DNA from: Gp13-AA77 sp035946735
Lineage (GTDB): Bacteria > Acidobacteriota > Terriglobia > UBA7540
Assembly (NCBI GenBank): GCA_035946735.1
Contig: DASYYZ010000170.1
Coordinates: forward strand, 62,001 to 126,000
DNA length: 64,000 nucleotides
Direction: 5' to 3'
Shown: one piece after another, positions 34,650 through 44,083 of the stretch
How the letters are laid out: every line of letters starts with the position of its first letter
Position numbering within the stretch: the first letter of the stretch is position 1
The notes under the pieces: model-generated
What the model saw: the letters and a program-made list of their open reading frames with translations, nothing else
What the model was told of the DNA's origin: nothing
The model's database searches: none
Program-made: the position numbers and the translations under genes

Positions 34650-35375
34650 TTAGATTCCGTCGTAGCGGGAATATCCGCGTGCGGCCCAGTAGTCTCTTGG
34701 CTCCTTCGCGGCGTATGTAATCTTCGTGATGGCCTTCACATTCTTCAAGCCAGGTTTTACCGGCACCAACAGGCGGAGCGGTGCTCCGTGATCCACAGTC
34801 AGGGGCTGACCGGTGAAGTGTGTGGCGAGCAGCGTCTGTGGATGGCGGGCCGTCGCCAGGTCGAGCGACATGGAATAAGGGTCAGGATTCCCCGAGGCAT
34901 CGAGGTTGACCGACGACTCCACCTTCGCCCACTTGGCCTGGGCCATCGGTGAGTAGGCACGGAGCAGATCATCGAATCTCACCCCCGCCCACCACGCGAT
35001 CGTACTCCAGCCTTCGACGCACACCAGCGGCGTAATCTGCTCATGCACCGTGAAGCGAGTCATGAGGCTCCGAATGTCGAGAGAGACGCTCAGGCCCGAA
35101 GCAAGGCCGTCCAGAGTCAGATTCCATCCGGAAATATAGCCAGGGTCCGGAGTAGCTCCGTTGTAGTTGTTCTTGAGCGGGCTAATCTGCGATTTAGTGT
35201 AGGTAGATCGCAGCGCGCCCACCCCGAGTAGAGCGCTTCTGCCACGTCGTCGTCGATACGCAGCGCCTTGTTCAGAAGCCACTCCTTCCTCGGGCTGTCC
35301 ATATTTCGACGCACACCCATGCGACGGAGCGTAGCTTGTGGCAGGAGAAATCCACCGCGTAACGGTCGGCGGCCA
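34650..35375 (-). pseudogene. molybdopterin-dependent oxidoreductase, truncated and frameshifted
   Basis: The C-terminal part is a clear YedY/sulfite-oxidase-like fold (VCVEGWSTIAWWAGVRFDDL, TVDHGAPLRLLVPVKPG, ending DYWAARGYSRYDGI). The N-terminal part is in another frame: FLLPQATLRRMGVRRNMDSP and EWLLNKALRIDDDVAEALYS. The two join at a frameshift near 35210-35228. The true start and export signal are lost at a junction (about 35355) with the upstream hydrolase gene. Confidence 0.75.
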
Positions 35376-35829
35376 CCGCTTTCTGGATCCCGTCAAATAC
35401 ACCGGCATCCACGCCCTCCGGGTTGTCGGCCGTCTTGAGCAGGTACGGTGGCACACCCGAGATAATCACGGCTTTGCTCACGCTCTTTGAGCCGTATTTC
35501 CCCAAGTAACGTGCCACCTCGCCTCCTCCCATCGAGAAACCAACCAGCGCAAAGTCACGTAATTCGAGATGTGCTATCAGTGTTCGTAGATCTTCAGCAA
35601 AGGTATCGTAGTCGTAACCTGTTGTTGGCTGACTGGACTTGCCGAACCCTCTGCGGTCATAGGTGATGACGCGGCGCCCTGAGGTCAAAAGAGCTGGCAC
35701 CTGTTTTTCCCACGAGGCACCGCTAAGTGGATACCCATGGATGAGCACTACAGGCTTACCTGCCCCATGATCCTCATAGTAGAGATCAATGTTGCTGGCG
35801 TTTTCCTTCCCGACAGTAATGAATGACAT
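35272..35829 (-). pseudogene. alpha/beta hydrolase (esterase/chloroperoxidase-like), 3' truncated
   Basis: From the ATG at 35829 it reads MSFITVGKENASNIDLYYED, HGYPLSGASWEKQ and the nucleophile elbow GFSMGGGE, all typical. After AVAADRYA the family resemblance ends: the last residues come from the antisense-shifted start of the next gene. A deletion joining the two genes removed about half of this one, including the catalytic His. Confidence 0.75.
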
Positions 35830-36211
35830 TTGTGATCCTCCTTCTTGCCTGATCTGGTCGTGCAACTCACAGCCTCGCGAGCCAACGGTCGCTCCTGTCT
35901 TAAACTGCTGTGCGGTCCCGATTGAAACCCCCAGACGAATCGTGGTTGTTCCGTCTTGTGGACCCCTTTTAAATCCTTGGCTCGCTTTAGTGTTTCCATG
36001 GAAGCTAATGCACGTGGTAGGCCAACGCAAACAATTGAATCGGCGTAGTTTACGGTGCCATAAATTGCTGAACTATCAGGAATTCTGATCTTTCGGGAAA
36101 ATTGAAGGGATCATGGCTGTACTCCACCCGCGCGGTGGAACAGTGGGAAGGCGCAGAAGCGGCGGAGGCCTCGCCTGATTAGTGGCCTGAAAGGAGATGC
36201 GCTGTGTTCCC
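35830..36211. other. gap with an STAS-like start remnant
   Basis: Minus-strand bases near 35920-35990 resemble the beginning of the STAS gene at 34605 (shared words such as CACAAG, CGGAA and ACGATTCG). This suggests a lost second copy of that gene upstream of the hydrolase. No intact gene is present. Confidence 0.35.
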
Positions 36212-36890
36212 CTAAGGCCGAATGTCGCCTGGGGATCGTACCTTGAAATGGCGCTTATCTATGCCGAGCGTCGCGATTTTCGATTCCAGGGTTTGGTGGG
36301 GGATTCCGAGCTTTGCAGCCGCGCCGCGAGGGCCTGAAACTCGACCCAGGCATTCTGCCAGCGCGGCCTTGATCGCATTTCTTTCACGATCGGCAAACTC
36401 TTTCTTGTCTTCGGCGAGCACGCCGACGCGAGAAACCGGTCGCGGAGGCAATTGGCTCGATTTTCGCTGCAGCCATTTCTCGTCGACGGAGAATGTTTCT
36501 CCGTCGCACACGATGACAGCACGCTCGATTACGTTCTGCAGTTCGCGGATGTTCCCTGGCCAATCGTAGGCTTGGAAGAGATCCAGCGTCTTCTTCTTGA
36601 TATCGCTGATCTTCTTTCCACCTCTCTTGGCATATCGTTCTACCAAATACTCTACCAGCATCGGAATGTCATCCTTCCTCTCGCGCAGCGCTGGTACTCG
36701 TATGGGGAAAACGTTGAGCCGATAGAGAAGGTCCTGGCGGAACGTACCCGCGGCCACAGATGCGTCCAGGTCGCGATTTGTGGCCGCGAGCACTCGCACG
36801 TCCACAGAAATCGGGTTGTTGCTGCCGACGCGTTCAAATTCTCGCTTCTGGAGGACCCGCAGCATGGCGATCTGAGCATCGGCGGGAAGA
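36212..36890 (-). pseudogene. sigma-54-dependent regulator, C-terminal half
   Basis: Reads the second half of a sigma-54 activator: LRVLQKREFERVG, DVRVLAATNRDL, FRQDLLYRLNVFPIRVPALR, WPGNIRELQNVIERAV, and a Fis-type helix-turn-helix (GAAAKLGIPHQTLESKI). The Walker A, GAFTGA loop and sensor domain are missing. Upstream the frame keeps LPADAQIAM, then ends at a junction near 36890-36930. It cannot act as an activator. Confidence 0.85.
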
Positions 36891-36906
36891 CTGTTACAAG
36901 CGGTGA

Positions 36907-37311
36907 ATTTGTCTTTCTAAATGTCTCTATTGCCGGAAGACCAACATCAAAACGCTTCCCGACGCGCTCGACAAGGTGGAGCGTCTGCGTGGCGTCTCCT
37001 ACGATCTGAAGGCGAACGGCAAGCACGAGATCGGTGTGATGGCCGAGGAAGTGGGCGCCGTGGTTCCCGAGGTCGTGCAGTGGGAAAAGAACGGCAAGGA
37101 TGCGCAAGGGGTGGACTACAGCCGCCTGACCGCGCTCCTGATCGAAGCTGTCAAACAACAGCAGCGCGAGATCCAGCAGCAAAACGCGATGCTGCGAACG
37201 CAGGGAGCCGCGCTGAAACACCTGCGCGCTCAGGTCCGCGACCTGAACGTGAAGCTGGCACCCGTGGGCGAATCCGCTGCGACCCAGCACCGGCAGGTTG
37301 CAGAGCGATAG
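36907..37311 (+). pseudogene. S74 intramolecular-chaperone domain, N-terminally truncated
   Basis: Encodes the C-terminal chaperone/autoprotease (peptidase S74) module of tail-spike-like or surface-exported proteins: TNIKTLPDALDKVERLRGVS, HEIGVMAEEVGAVVPEVV and DYSRLTALLIEAVKQQQREI, followed by a coiled coil. The large N-terminal part that the module normally helps to fold is missing. The frame opens only at 36907 and has GTG at 36976 as a possible start. It is divergent from, and broken at the same place as, the sigma-54 fragment. A strong terminator follows. Confidence 0.8.
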
Positions 37312-37340
37312 CAGAACTCAAGAGCCTGGCTTTCTTCCGA

Positions 37341-37375
37341 GGTGTGTGCGGATTCTCGCACACACCTTTTCTTTT
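37341..37375 (+). terminator. rho-independent terminator
   Basis: A perfect 10-base stem GGTGTGTGCG / CGCACACACC (37341-37350 and 37357-37366) with loop GATTCT is followed by TTTTCTTTT. It lies 30 bases after the S74 frame and before the convergent ADOP permease. Confidence 0.9.
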
Positions 37376-37455
37376 GGACCGCTCTCAACCCGCAACAATA
37401 ATCAAACTCTGACCGTCCGGATCAAACGCCTACAACCCGATCAGCCCGCTGGGTC

Positions 37456-40131
37456 TCATTCATACCGCAGCGCGACCACAGGATCCACGCGCAAGGCGCG
37501 GCGCGCGGGAATGTAACAGGCTGTAAGCGCCACGATCGTGAGGAGGAGCGCCACGGCGAGAAGGGTCAAAGGGTCCGTGGCGCTGACGCCGAACAGCAGA
37601 GAGTATTTGGTCAGGATGCGCGTGAGGCCGAGCGCAGCGACTAGCCCCATGGCGACGCCGATCAGAGCCATGCGGGCTCCGTTGCCGAGCACCAACCAGA
37701 GAACATCGCGTCGCTGCGCGCCCAGGGCGACGCGAATCCCGATTTCCTGCGTGCGCCGGCCGACAAGAAACGAGGTGACTCCGTAAATCCCCACGCTGGC
37801 GAGCAAAAGAGCCAGCGCAGCAAAGACGCCGAGCAGAATCATGGAAAAGCGGCGATCGGAGATTGAATCGGAAATGATGTTCTGCACGGATTCAAAGCCG
37901 TAGACCACCATCTCGCCGTTCATCTGGTGAAGAGTACGGCGGAGCGGCTCGACCATTCCCTCGGGGCCATCGGGAGAGGAGGTCCGCACGGCGACGCCGA
38001 CGCCGCCGGAGACAAGGCCCATAGCCTCGTCCGACTGTTGCCGCATCGGCTCGTAGATTTGAGCGCGCAATGTGTTCTGGTCGTCGGAATCAAGCCCCCA
38101 CTGCTTGACGTGCCCGACCACTCCGACGATCTGGGAGGGCCCGGAAGCGCCGCTGAAATGGATGAGCCGCCCCAGGGGATCCTGGTTCGGGAAAAACTCC
38201 GAGGCCAGGACGTCGTCGATGACGACCACCGGGGGCGAGTGTTCGTCGTCCTGCGTGGTGAAGAATCGCCCGCGCTCGAGGGGGATCTTCATGACGCTCA
38301 AGTAGCCGGGATCGACCTGGTAGTTGAGCGCCCCATCCATCTCGCTCTCGCTCTGCGGTTGTGGCTGACCCTCCAGCCAGAACGTCCAATCGTCCTCTGA
38401 CCACATGGGAAAAGAGCCCCCCAGCAGCGAGACCGCCCGGACACCAGGCGTCGAGGACATTGTCTCCTCGAGGCCGCGAATATAGCCGCGAATCGCAGCT
38501 GGACTGGCTTTGGTCATCGAGGGCGGCAAGCCCACGTTGAAGGCCAGCACGTTGTGGGGATCGAAACCCGGATCGACCCGCCACAGCCGAGCAAGCGTCC
38601 GGATCATGAGCCCGGCGCCCGCCAACAGTACGAGCGCGAGTGCCACTTCCGTGACCACCAGCACGCTATGTACGCGATGCTGCGCTCCGCTCGATCCGCG
38701 CGCGCCTTCCTTCAGCACGTTGTCGAGCCCGGTCCTGGAGATTTTGAGCGCAGGCGCCAGACCAAACAGAATCCCCGAGAGCAGAGAAATCGCAGCCGCG
38801 AAGAGCAGCACGCGCCCGTCAAGGACCACCTCCTGCGATCGCGGAACCGCCATGGGAAGGGCGGCAAGCCCGGCGCGCGTGCCCCACCACGCCAGCAGCA
38901 ATCCCAGGGCGCCGCCGGCCATAGAGAGAAGAACGCTCTCCGTTAGAAGCTGGCGGATCACGCGGGCGCGTCCGGCGCCCAGCGCGGCGCGGATCGCAAA
39001 TTCGCGCGAGCGACCGGTCGATCGCGCCAGCAGCAGGTTGGCAACATTAACGCATGCAATCAGAAGCACGATTCCAACGGCAGCCAGAAGGACCAGCAGA
39101 AACGGCCGGACGCCTCCGACGATTCTCTCCCTTAAAGGCTCCAGGCTGGCGCTTGTTCCCCGGTCAGCGTTGGGATAGGTGGCCGCGAGGTTCGCCGCGA
39201 TGCGCGCCAGATCGGCTTTCGCCTGCTCCAGCGTCACGCCGGGCTTCATGCGGCCAATTCCGTGCAACCACAGGGCGGCCTGCCGGTTGCGAAGTCCGGG
39301 ATGATTCCAGATACGAATCGGCGCATAGATGTCGCTGCGCTGGTCATTCCATACCCGCAGGTCAAAGCTGGCCGGTACCACTTCAACGATGGTGTAAGCC
39401 CGGCCGTCGAGGGTCATGGTCCTGCCCAGTACGTCGGGAGCCGAGCCGAACCTCCGTTTCCACAGGCTTGCGCTGATCAGGACCACGGGGCCGGCGCCGT
39501 ACTGGTCGTCGTCGGCAGTAAAGTCTCGCCCAAGGACCGGCTTGATACCAATCGTTCTGAAGAAGCTGGCCGTAACCCATTGGCCTTGCAGCCGTTCCGG
39601 CTCGCCCGTTCCGGTGAGATTGAACGCGTAGCCGCGCGAGAGCGCCATCGAGGCAAAAGTGCGATTCTCGCCCTGCCAGTCCAGAAAGTTGAGGTAGGGG
39701 ATGGCGCCGGCTTGGAAATTCGGCTTGCTCTCGTGCAGCATCACGAGTTGATCAGGATTCGGAAACGGCAGGGGATTCAGAAGCACACCGTTCACGACCG
39801 AGAACAGTGCGGTATTCGCGCCGATACCGAGCGCCAGAGTCAGGATCGCGATGGCCGCAAGCGACGGATTCTTGCCCAGCATGCGGATTCCGTATTTCAG
39901 ATCCTGCCGCCAGACGTCCAAGGTCCGCAGGCCCCAGGCTTCGCGCGCCTCCTCGCGCACGGCGGTGGCATTGCCGAACAAACGGAGGGCAGCATACCGG
40001 GCTTCGTCAGGCGCGATGCCGGCTGCGAGGTTCTGTTCGATCTGCCGTTCGACGTGGAATCGCAGTTCCTCGTCTAGAGCCTGCTCTTCGCGTCCCCTCG
40101 CGAGAAGCGAACGGGCGGAATTTACGATCAC
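37456..40131 (-). CDS. ABC transporter permease, acidobacterial duplicated (ADOP) type
   Basis: An 891-residue inner-membrane protein with two MacB-periplasmic-core/FtsX modules and no ATPase domain, as in the duplicated orphan permease family. The N-terminal cytoplasmic part (EEQALDEELRFHVERQIEQN) is followed by FtsX transmembrane blocks near 100-125 and 360-480, a second periplasmic core, and a last block (about 760-880). PadR is encoded just upstream, the usual pairing. It probably takes part in efflux or lipoprotein/peptide transport with an unlinked ATPase. The GTG at 40131 is used. Confidence 0.93.
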   Translation of the reverse strand: MIVNSARSLLARGREEQALDEELRFHVERQIEQNLAAGIAPDEARYAALRLFGNATAVREEAREAWGLRTLDVWRQDLKYGIRMLGKNPSLAAIAILTLALGIGANTALFSVVNGVLLNPLPFPNPDQLVMLHESKPNFQAGAIPYLNFLDWQGENRTFASMALSRGYAFNLTGTGEPERLQGQWVTASFFRTIGIKPVLGRDFTADDDQYGAGPVVLISASLWKRRFGSAPDVLGRTMTLDGRAYTIVEVVPASFDLRVWNDQRSDIYAPIRIWNHPGLRNRQAALWLHGIGRMKPGVTLEQAKADLARIAANLAATYPNADRGTSASLEPLRERIVGGVRPFLLVLLAAVGIVLLIACVNVANLLLARSTGRSREFAIRAALGAGRARVIRQLLTESVLLSMAGGALGLLLAWWGTRAGLAALPMAVPRSQEVVLDGRVLLFAAAISLLSGILFGLAPALKISRTGLDNVLKEGARGSSGAQHRVHSVLVVTEVALALVLLAGAGLMIRTLARLWRVDPGFDPHNVLAFNVGLPPSMTKASPAAIRGYIRGLEETMSSTPGVRAVSLLGGSFPMWSEDDWTFWLEGQPQPQSESEMDGALNYQVDPGYLSVMKIPLERGRFFTTQDDEHSPPVVVIDDVLASEFFPNQDPLGRLIHFSGASGPSQIVGVVGHVKQWGLDSDDQNTLRAQIYEPMRQQSDEAMGLVSGGVGVAVRTSSPDGPEGMVEPLRRTLHQMNGEMVVYGFESVQNIISDSISDRRFSMILLGVFAALALLLASVGIYGVTSFLVGRRTQEIGIRVALGAQRRDVLWLVLGNGARMALIGVAMGLVAALGLTRILTKYSLLFGVSATDPLTLLAVALLLTIVALTACYIPARRALRVDPVVALRYE

Positions 40132-40199
40132 TCAACCACTGCATACTGCCTCCTGCCCTCCGGCGGAATTGAGAGCCGCGCTGTAGCGGACGTCCGGGT

Positions 40200-40529
40200 C
40201 TACGCGGTCTCCAGAATCTGCGCGACCGCCGCGGCCAGCCGTTCCCACGTCTCACGCTCTGTGTCGAGTTGCTTGCGGCCGGCTTTCGTCAAGCTGTAAA
40301 ACTTGGCGCGCCGGTTGTTCTCCGAGGGGCCCCAGTCGGCCTTCACGAGTCCCCGATGCTCCAGCCGATGCAATGCCGGATAAAGGGAGCCCTGCTGAAC
40401 CTGGAGCACGTCCTTCGAGATCTGCTGGATGCGCTGGCCGATCGCCCAGCCGTGCAGAGGCTCAAGGGCGATTGTTCTGAGGATGAGCAGGTCGAGCGTG
40501 CCCTGCAACAAATCAGTCTTCTTGTCCAA
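40200..40529 (-). CDS. PadR family transcriptional regulator
   Basis: A 110-residue winged-helix repressor: LLQGTLDLLILRTIALEPLH, then the recognition region QGSLYPALHRLEHRGLV, and a C-terminal dimerisation helix (AGRKQLDTERETWERLAAAV). In acidobacteria PadR genes regularly precede ADOP permeases and probably regulate them. The start is placed at the TTG at 40529 with AGGAGG just upstream; the longer frame to 40583 lacks a ribosome site. It is 68 bases from the permease start. Confidence 0.92.
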   Translation of the reverse strand: MDKKTDLLQGTLDLLILRTIALEPLHGWAIGQRIQQISKDVLQVQQGSLYPALHRLEHRGLVKADWGPSENNRRAKFYSLTKAGRKQLDTERETWERLAAAVAQILETA

Positions 40530-40796
40530 AGCTCCTCCTAGACATTCGACAAGAGTATAGAATGGGCTTTTGTAGAATATCAAGGTGAGCGAGGGTGGTT
40601 TCCTTGAGCTGCTCTGCCGAGACCAAGGGTGCTTTAGAGTACACGATAAAATGGAGGCCGCTAAGCGTAAGGAAACAAATCAGTTGTAGAAGGACCAGCG
40701 CTTCGGCCTCCTACGATCTTCTCGACGATCTTGTGGGCAAAGGCGTTATGGTTGCCCCAAGAGGTGCAGCGCGCAGGGTTTTCAAGGGGACCCGAG

Positions 40797-40958
40797 CTAT
40801 TTCCGGTTGGAGCGTGGGACGAAGCCGATCAGGCCCTTTTCCGGCCCCACCGCCGGCTCCATCTACTGCCGCAGGACATCGAAGATTACCTTGAATTGCC
40901 TGTCACATTTTGTTTCCACGGCCTCAAGCTTTGCGGCGGGAAGATCAGAGAAATGTCC
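40797..40958 (-). pseudogene. ORF6N-domain protein, 3' remnant
   Basis: Minus-strand frame with KLEAVETKCDRQFKVIFDVL, then an in-frame TAG (40863-40865), then MEPAVGPEKGLIGFVPR up to a second stop. This matches the C-terminal end of ORF6N (KilA-N-like) proteins, which end with a coiled coil, FKVVFDAI and a short IGF tail. The N-terminal DNA-binding domain is gone. The flanks (40530-40796 and 40959-41273) hold no recognised gene. Confidence 0.55.
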
Positions 40959-41273
40959 GCGGAGCGCAGGAGGTCGAGGCGGAATTCGCGGAGATCCAGG
41001 ACACACTTTCCCAGGCGGAGAGCTGATGCGGAAGAATCGCTCCAATCTGGCTGCCCGAGTCCTACGCCGTGCCAAGCCTTATTCGCCCTCCCCTCCCCGA
41101 TTTCCGCGATCTGAGCGAACCTCACAGGTGCACCGCCACCCACCGGCGGAGCAGTGAACTCAACCGGGAGGGCGACCTCTGCGAGACCGCCACCAAGGTA
41201 GCTTGGGCGACCGCGAAATATTCCTCGCGCCGTTACCAATCCTACGCATAGGACGTCGCACGGCAGAGTCCGC

Positions 41274-41545
41274 TCAGGGCAGCTTGTCGAAAAAGAGATA
41301 GAGGGCGGCAATCCGGCCGTCCCGGGAGATGATGAAATCAGTCCCGGCGTAAGTTGGCGCCTCACTAGGGCGGCCTGATACCCATTGGATCCGCCCGCCA
41401 TTGCCTAATTCCTCGGGCGCGGCAATTGGCTGATATCGAAAGTCCGGGTGAGTAGCCTTGATCGCGCCCGCGACGCGATCGATCTCCTCGCAACGGCTCT
41501 GTTGCAGTTGAAACGCCTTCGTCTCCTTCAGACTACTGTCCGGCC
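41274..41545 (-). pseudogene. SnoaL-like (NTF2 fold) protein, 3' remnant
   Basis: A start-less frame reads KETKAFQLQQSRCEEIDRVA, WVSGRPSEAPTYAGTDFIIS and RDGRIAALYLFFDKLP before its stop, typical of the second half of a SnoaL-like small protein. No ATG, GTG or TTG is in frame; the frame opens only inside the wrbA 3' end. The first half was lost, and the remnant now abuts wrbA. Confidence 0.65.
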
Positions 41546-42141
41546 TTCAAAGCAGCGGCCACCTGCGTCACGCGTGCGCCTTGATGCTTTGCCACCTCAA
41601 GGTCCTCCGCGGTTGGCCGGGCACTGTTCTGGCCGGAGACTGATGACGCTCCGTATGGAGTCCCGTGGCCCTGAACAAGCTTTTCGTGCGTGTAGCCGGT
41701 GGGAACAATGATGAATCCCAGGTGCGCCATCGGAATGAATAGAGAGACGACCGTCGTCTCGTTTCCGCCGTGCGGTCCCGCTGTGGAAGTAAAGGCACCA
41801 GCCGCCTTGCCATTCAGCTTACCTTGAAACCAGAGAGCACCCAGGCTGTCTATGAATGCGTTCAACTCCGCCGACGTGTTACCAAAGCGCGTCGGCGTGC
41901 CAAATATGATTCCATCGGCCCACTCTGCGTCGTCTAGTGTCGGGGCCCCGTACTCGGCGAGCATTCTCTTGCTGCGCTCTTCCCACCCGGGAACTTTCGC
42001 CATCACGGCCGGTGGAACGATGTCAGGGACCCGGCGAACCCGGACTTCGGCCCCAGCTTCACGGGCTCCTTCACTAACGGCTTTAGCAAGGGCTTCTACA
42101 GAGCCGTCACGAGAGTAAAACACAATTGCGGCGGATGTCAT
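41533..42141 (-). CDS. wrbA: NAD(P)H:quinone oxidoreductase, WrbA type
   Basis: FMN-dependent flavodoxin-like oxidoreductase reducing quinones by two electrons, 202 residues. The FMN loop is SRDGSVEALAK near the N-terminus; the family markers GTPTRFGNTSAELNAFID (about 80-97) and TSTAGPHGGNETT (about 113-125) are intact. A role in oxidative-stress defence is likely. Its 3' end overlaps the SnoaL remnant by a few bases, which marks a deletion edge. Confidence 0.93.
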   Translation of the reverse strand: MTSAAIVFYSRDGSVEALAKAVSEGAREAGAEVRVRRVPDIVPPAVMAKVPGWEERSKRMLAEYGAPTLDDAEWADGIIFGTPTRFGNTSAELNAFIDSLGALWFQGKLNGKAAGAFTSTAGPHGGNETTVVSLFIPMAHLGFIIVPTGYTHEKLVQGHGTPYGASSVSGQNSARPTAEDLEVAKHQGARVTQVAAALKAGQ

Positions 42142-42259
42142 CGAGCGTCACCGAGGGTTGTCCCAGCGTCTCGTAATCGGCATTCACCGCTGGGCGACCA
42201 ATTCTTCCTTCAAACCGAACCCACCGTGATCCGTGGCAATCCCCACGCGCATGTCATCC

Positions 42260-42967
42260 TCATTGCTTGTATTCAGCAGTCAGTTGTCCTACTGCCGCGC
42301 GGTCGGCCAAAAGCAGAGCCTGCTCGCGGCGAATCCGCCCGGCAGGAATCGACACGTCGCCGTCGCGCAGCCGACGCACCATATCCGCCTTCTCACCCCC
42401 GTTAACGACCCACAGCACTCTCCGGGCACGATTGAGCGCGGGATACGTCAACGTCATGCGGCGCCTGCCCTGATAGACTCCGGTCACCGCAACGTCTCGA
42501 TCGGCAATATCCAGTACAGGGTCGCCAGGCACTAACGAGGCAGTATGGCCATCGGGGCCGAGACCGAGATGGACAAGGTCGAGCACCGGTGGCGATCCGG
42601 CAATCTCCCCGAGAGTCCGCGCGTACTCGGCGGCTGCGGCTTCGAGATCAGTCGCTTCCACCGGCATGGCATGGATCTGGTCTGGAGACAACGGGGCATG
42701 CCGAAGCAAGCTCTCGCGTAAGTGCGTGAGGTTCCGGTCGGGGTGTCCATCGGGGGCCACACGCTCGTCGACCTGATATACATGCACGCCCGCCCACGGG
42801 ATATCTTCCGCCGCCAGCGCCCGCAGCATGATCCAAGGAGTGTGACCGCCGCTGACAGCCAGGGCAAAGCGGCCACGGGCAGCGATCGCCGCTCGGGCAT
42901 CGGCCGCGATTGTCGCCGCCGCCGCTCGCGCGACCGAATCGGCATCATCAAACACTTCGAGCTTCAT
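42260..42967 (-). CDS. pgl: 6-phosphogluconolactonase
   Basis: Hydrolyses 6-phosphogluconolactone, the second step of the oxidative pentose phosphate pathway. From the ATG at 42965-42967 it has 235 residues: LAVSGGHTPWIMLRAL near 45-60, VYQVDERVAPDGHPDRN near 75-91, LVHLGLGPDGHTASLVPG near 135-152 and the C-terminal loop VNGGEKADMVRR. GGAGAAAG precedes the start. It is the last gene of the minus-strand sugar operon; its partner zwf just upstream is broken. Confidence 0.93.
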   Translation of the reverse strand: MKLEVFDDADSVARAAAATIAADARAAIAARGRFALAVSGGHTPWIMLRALAAEDIPWAGVHVYQVDERVAPDGHPDRNLTHLRESLLRHAPLSPDQIHAMPVEATDLEAAAAEYARTLGEIAGSPPVLDLVHLGLGPDGHTASLVPGDPVLDIADRDVAVTGVYQGRRRMTLTYPALNRARRVLWVVNGGEKADMVRRLRDGDVSIPAGRIRREQALLLADRAAVGQLTAEYKQ

Positions 42968-43064
42968 AGGCTTTCTCCGGAAAAAGTCGGTCTGACAAGG
43001 CACGTATCAGGTGCGGAGAACCGATCACAACCGTTCTCTGCGGAAGCTGCCTTTGTCGGCTTGC

Positions 43065-44083
43065 TTAAGCGGCAACGCGGAAGTCCTCCTGGTCCGTTGC
43101 GGTCGGGTTATACCAGCCTCCGGCGGGCGAAACTCTCTGGTCGACCTCACTCGGACCCCAGGTTCCCTGCCGTATTCGTAGACGGGAGTGCCGGCCTTAA
43201 GCGCCGGATCGACGATTCGCCACGCCTCTTCCACGCAATCCTCGCGGGCGAAAAGAGTGGCGTCTCCGGCCATGGCGTCGCCCAGCACGCGCTCGTACGC
43301 TTCCATCTCGTCCGGGCGGGGATGACGGCTGGCCACCATCTCTACCGTCTCGCCTTTCATCGCCTCGCCCGCGGCCATGACCGTTGCTCCCACGGCGATC
43401 GTCATCTCGGGACCGATCCCGAACGTAGATGGTTCTGAGAAAGCACACTCTCCTTGATGACGGTTGGTGGCTTTCTAAACCGGCCAAGGACCTCGGTGCA
43501 GGTCACCGGCAAATTCTTTCCCGCGCGGATGTTGAGCCCCACCCTTTTCCAGCGCCAGGAATCGACCTCCACTCGCAGCGGCAAAAGTTTCCACGCTCGA
43601 ATCAGGCGCCACTCCCTTTTCCTGGCGGTAGCCGCGGAACTGTCCTCGGACGAAATTGTTAGCGTCCAGCGGCGCAATCGCTTTCAGTACCTTCACCTTC
43701 TCATCGCGAATGCTTTCACTGTCAGTGCGGACCGGAGGCTCCATCGCCAGGTTGCACAGCACCTGGAACAGATGGTTTTGGATCACGTCGCGAATGGTGC
43801 CCGTCTGATCGTAGAAAGCGCCGCGTCCTTGCACGCCAAAGTCTTCCGCCATGGTTGATTTGCAGGCTTTCGATGTAGTTTCGATTCCAGAACGGCTCCA
43901 TGAGCGCGTTGGCGAACCGGGCACGAAGTGTCCATCCATCACATCAACGTGGATGCGGTCAGCCCCAGCCTCCTCCGCCTCAGCCACCTGCTCGCCCAAG
44001 CGGGCAAAATCTGCTGCCAGGATCGACGGAGCCAGCTTCACGACACCGGTTTCCATTTCGCGGCCCCTCTCCTTCTCGTTCAC
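43065..44083 (-). pseudogene. zwf: truncated ribulose-phosphate 3-epimerase fused to a broken glucose-6-phosphate dehydrogenase
   Basis: The frame starts at a GTG (44083) as an epimerase (VVKLAPSILAADFARLGEQV, DRIHVDVMDGHFVP) but at about 43920 it joins the middle of Zwf. Zwf segments then appear in shifting frames: FANALMEPFWNRNYIESLQI; MAEDFGVQGRGAFYDQTG; VEVDSWRWKRVGLNIRAGK; MTIAVGATVMAAGEAMKG; VDPALKAGTPVYEYG; and GTWGPSEVDQRVSPAGGW to the true stop at 43065-43067. Frameshifts lie near 43853, 43579, 43421 and 43170. The NADP-binding half of Zwf and most of Rpe are missing. Neither enzyme can be active. pgl downstream is intact. Confidence 0.88.
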
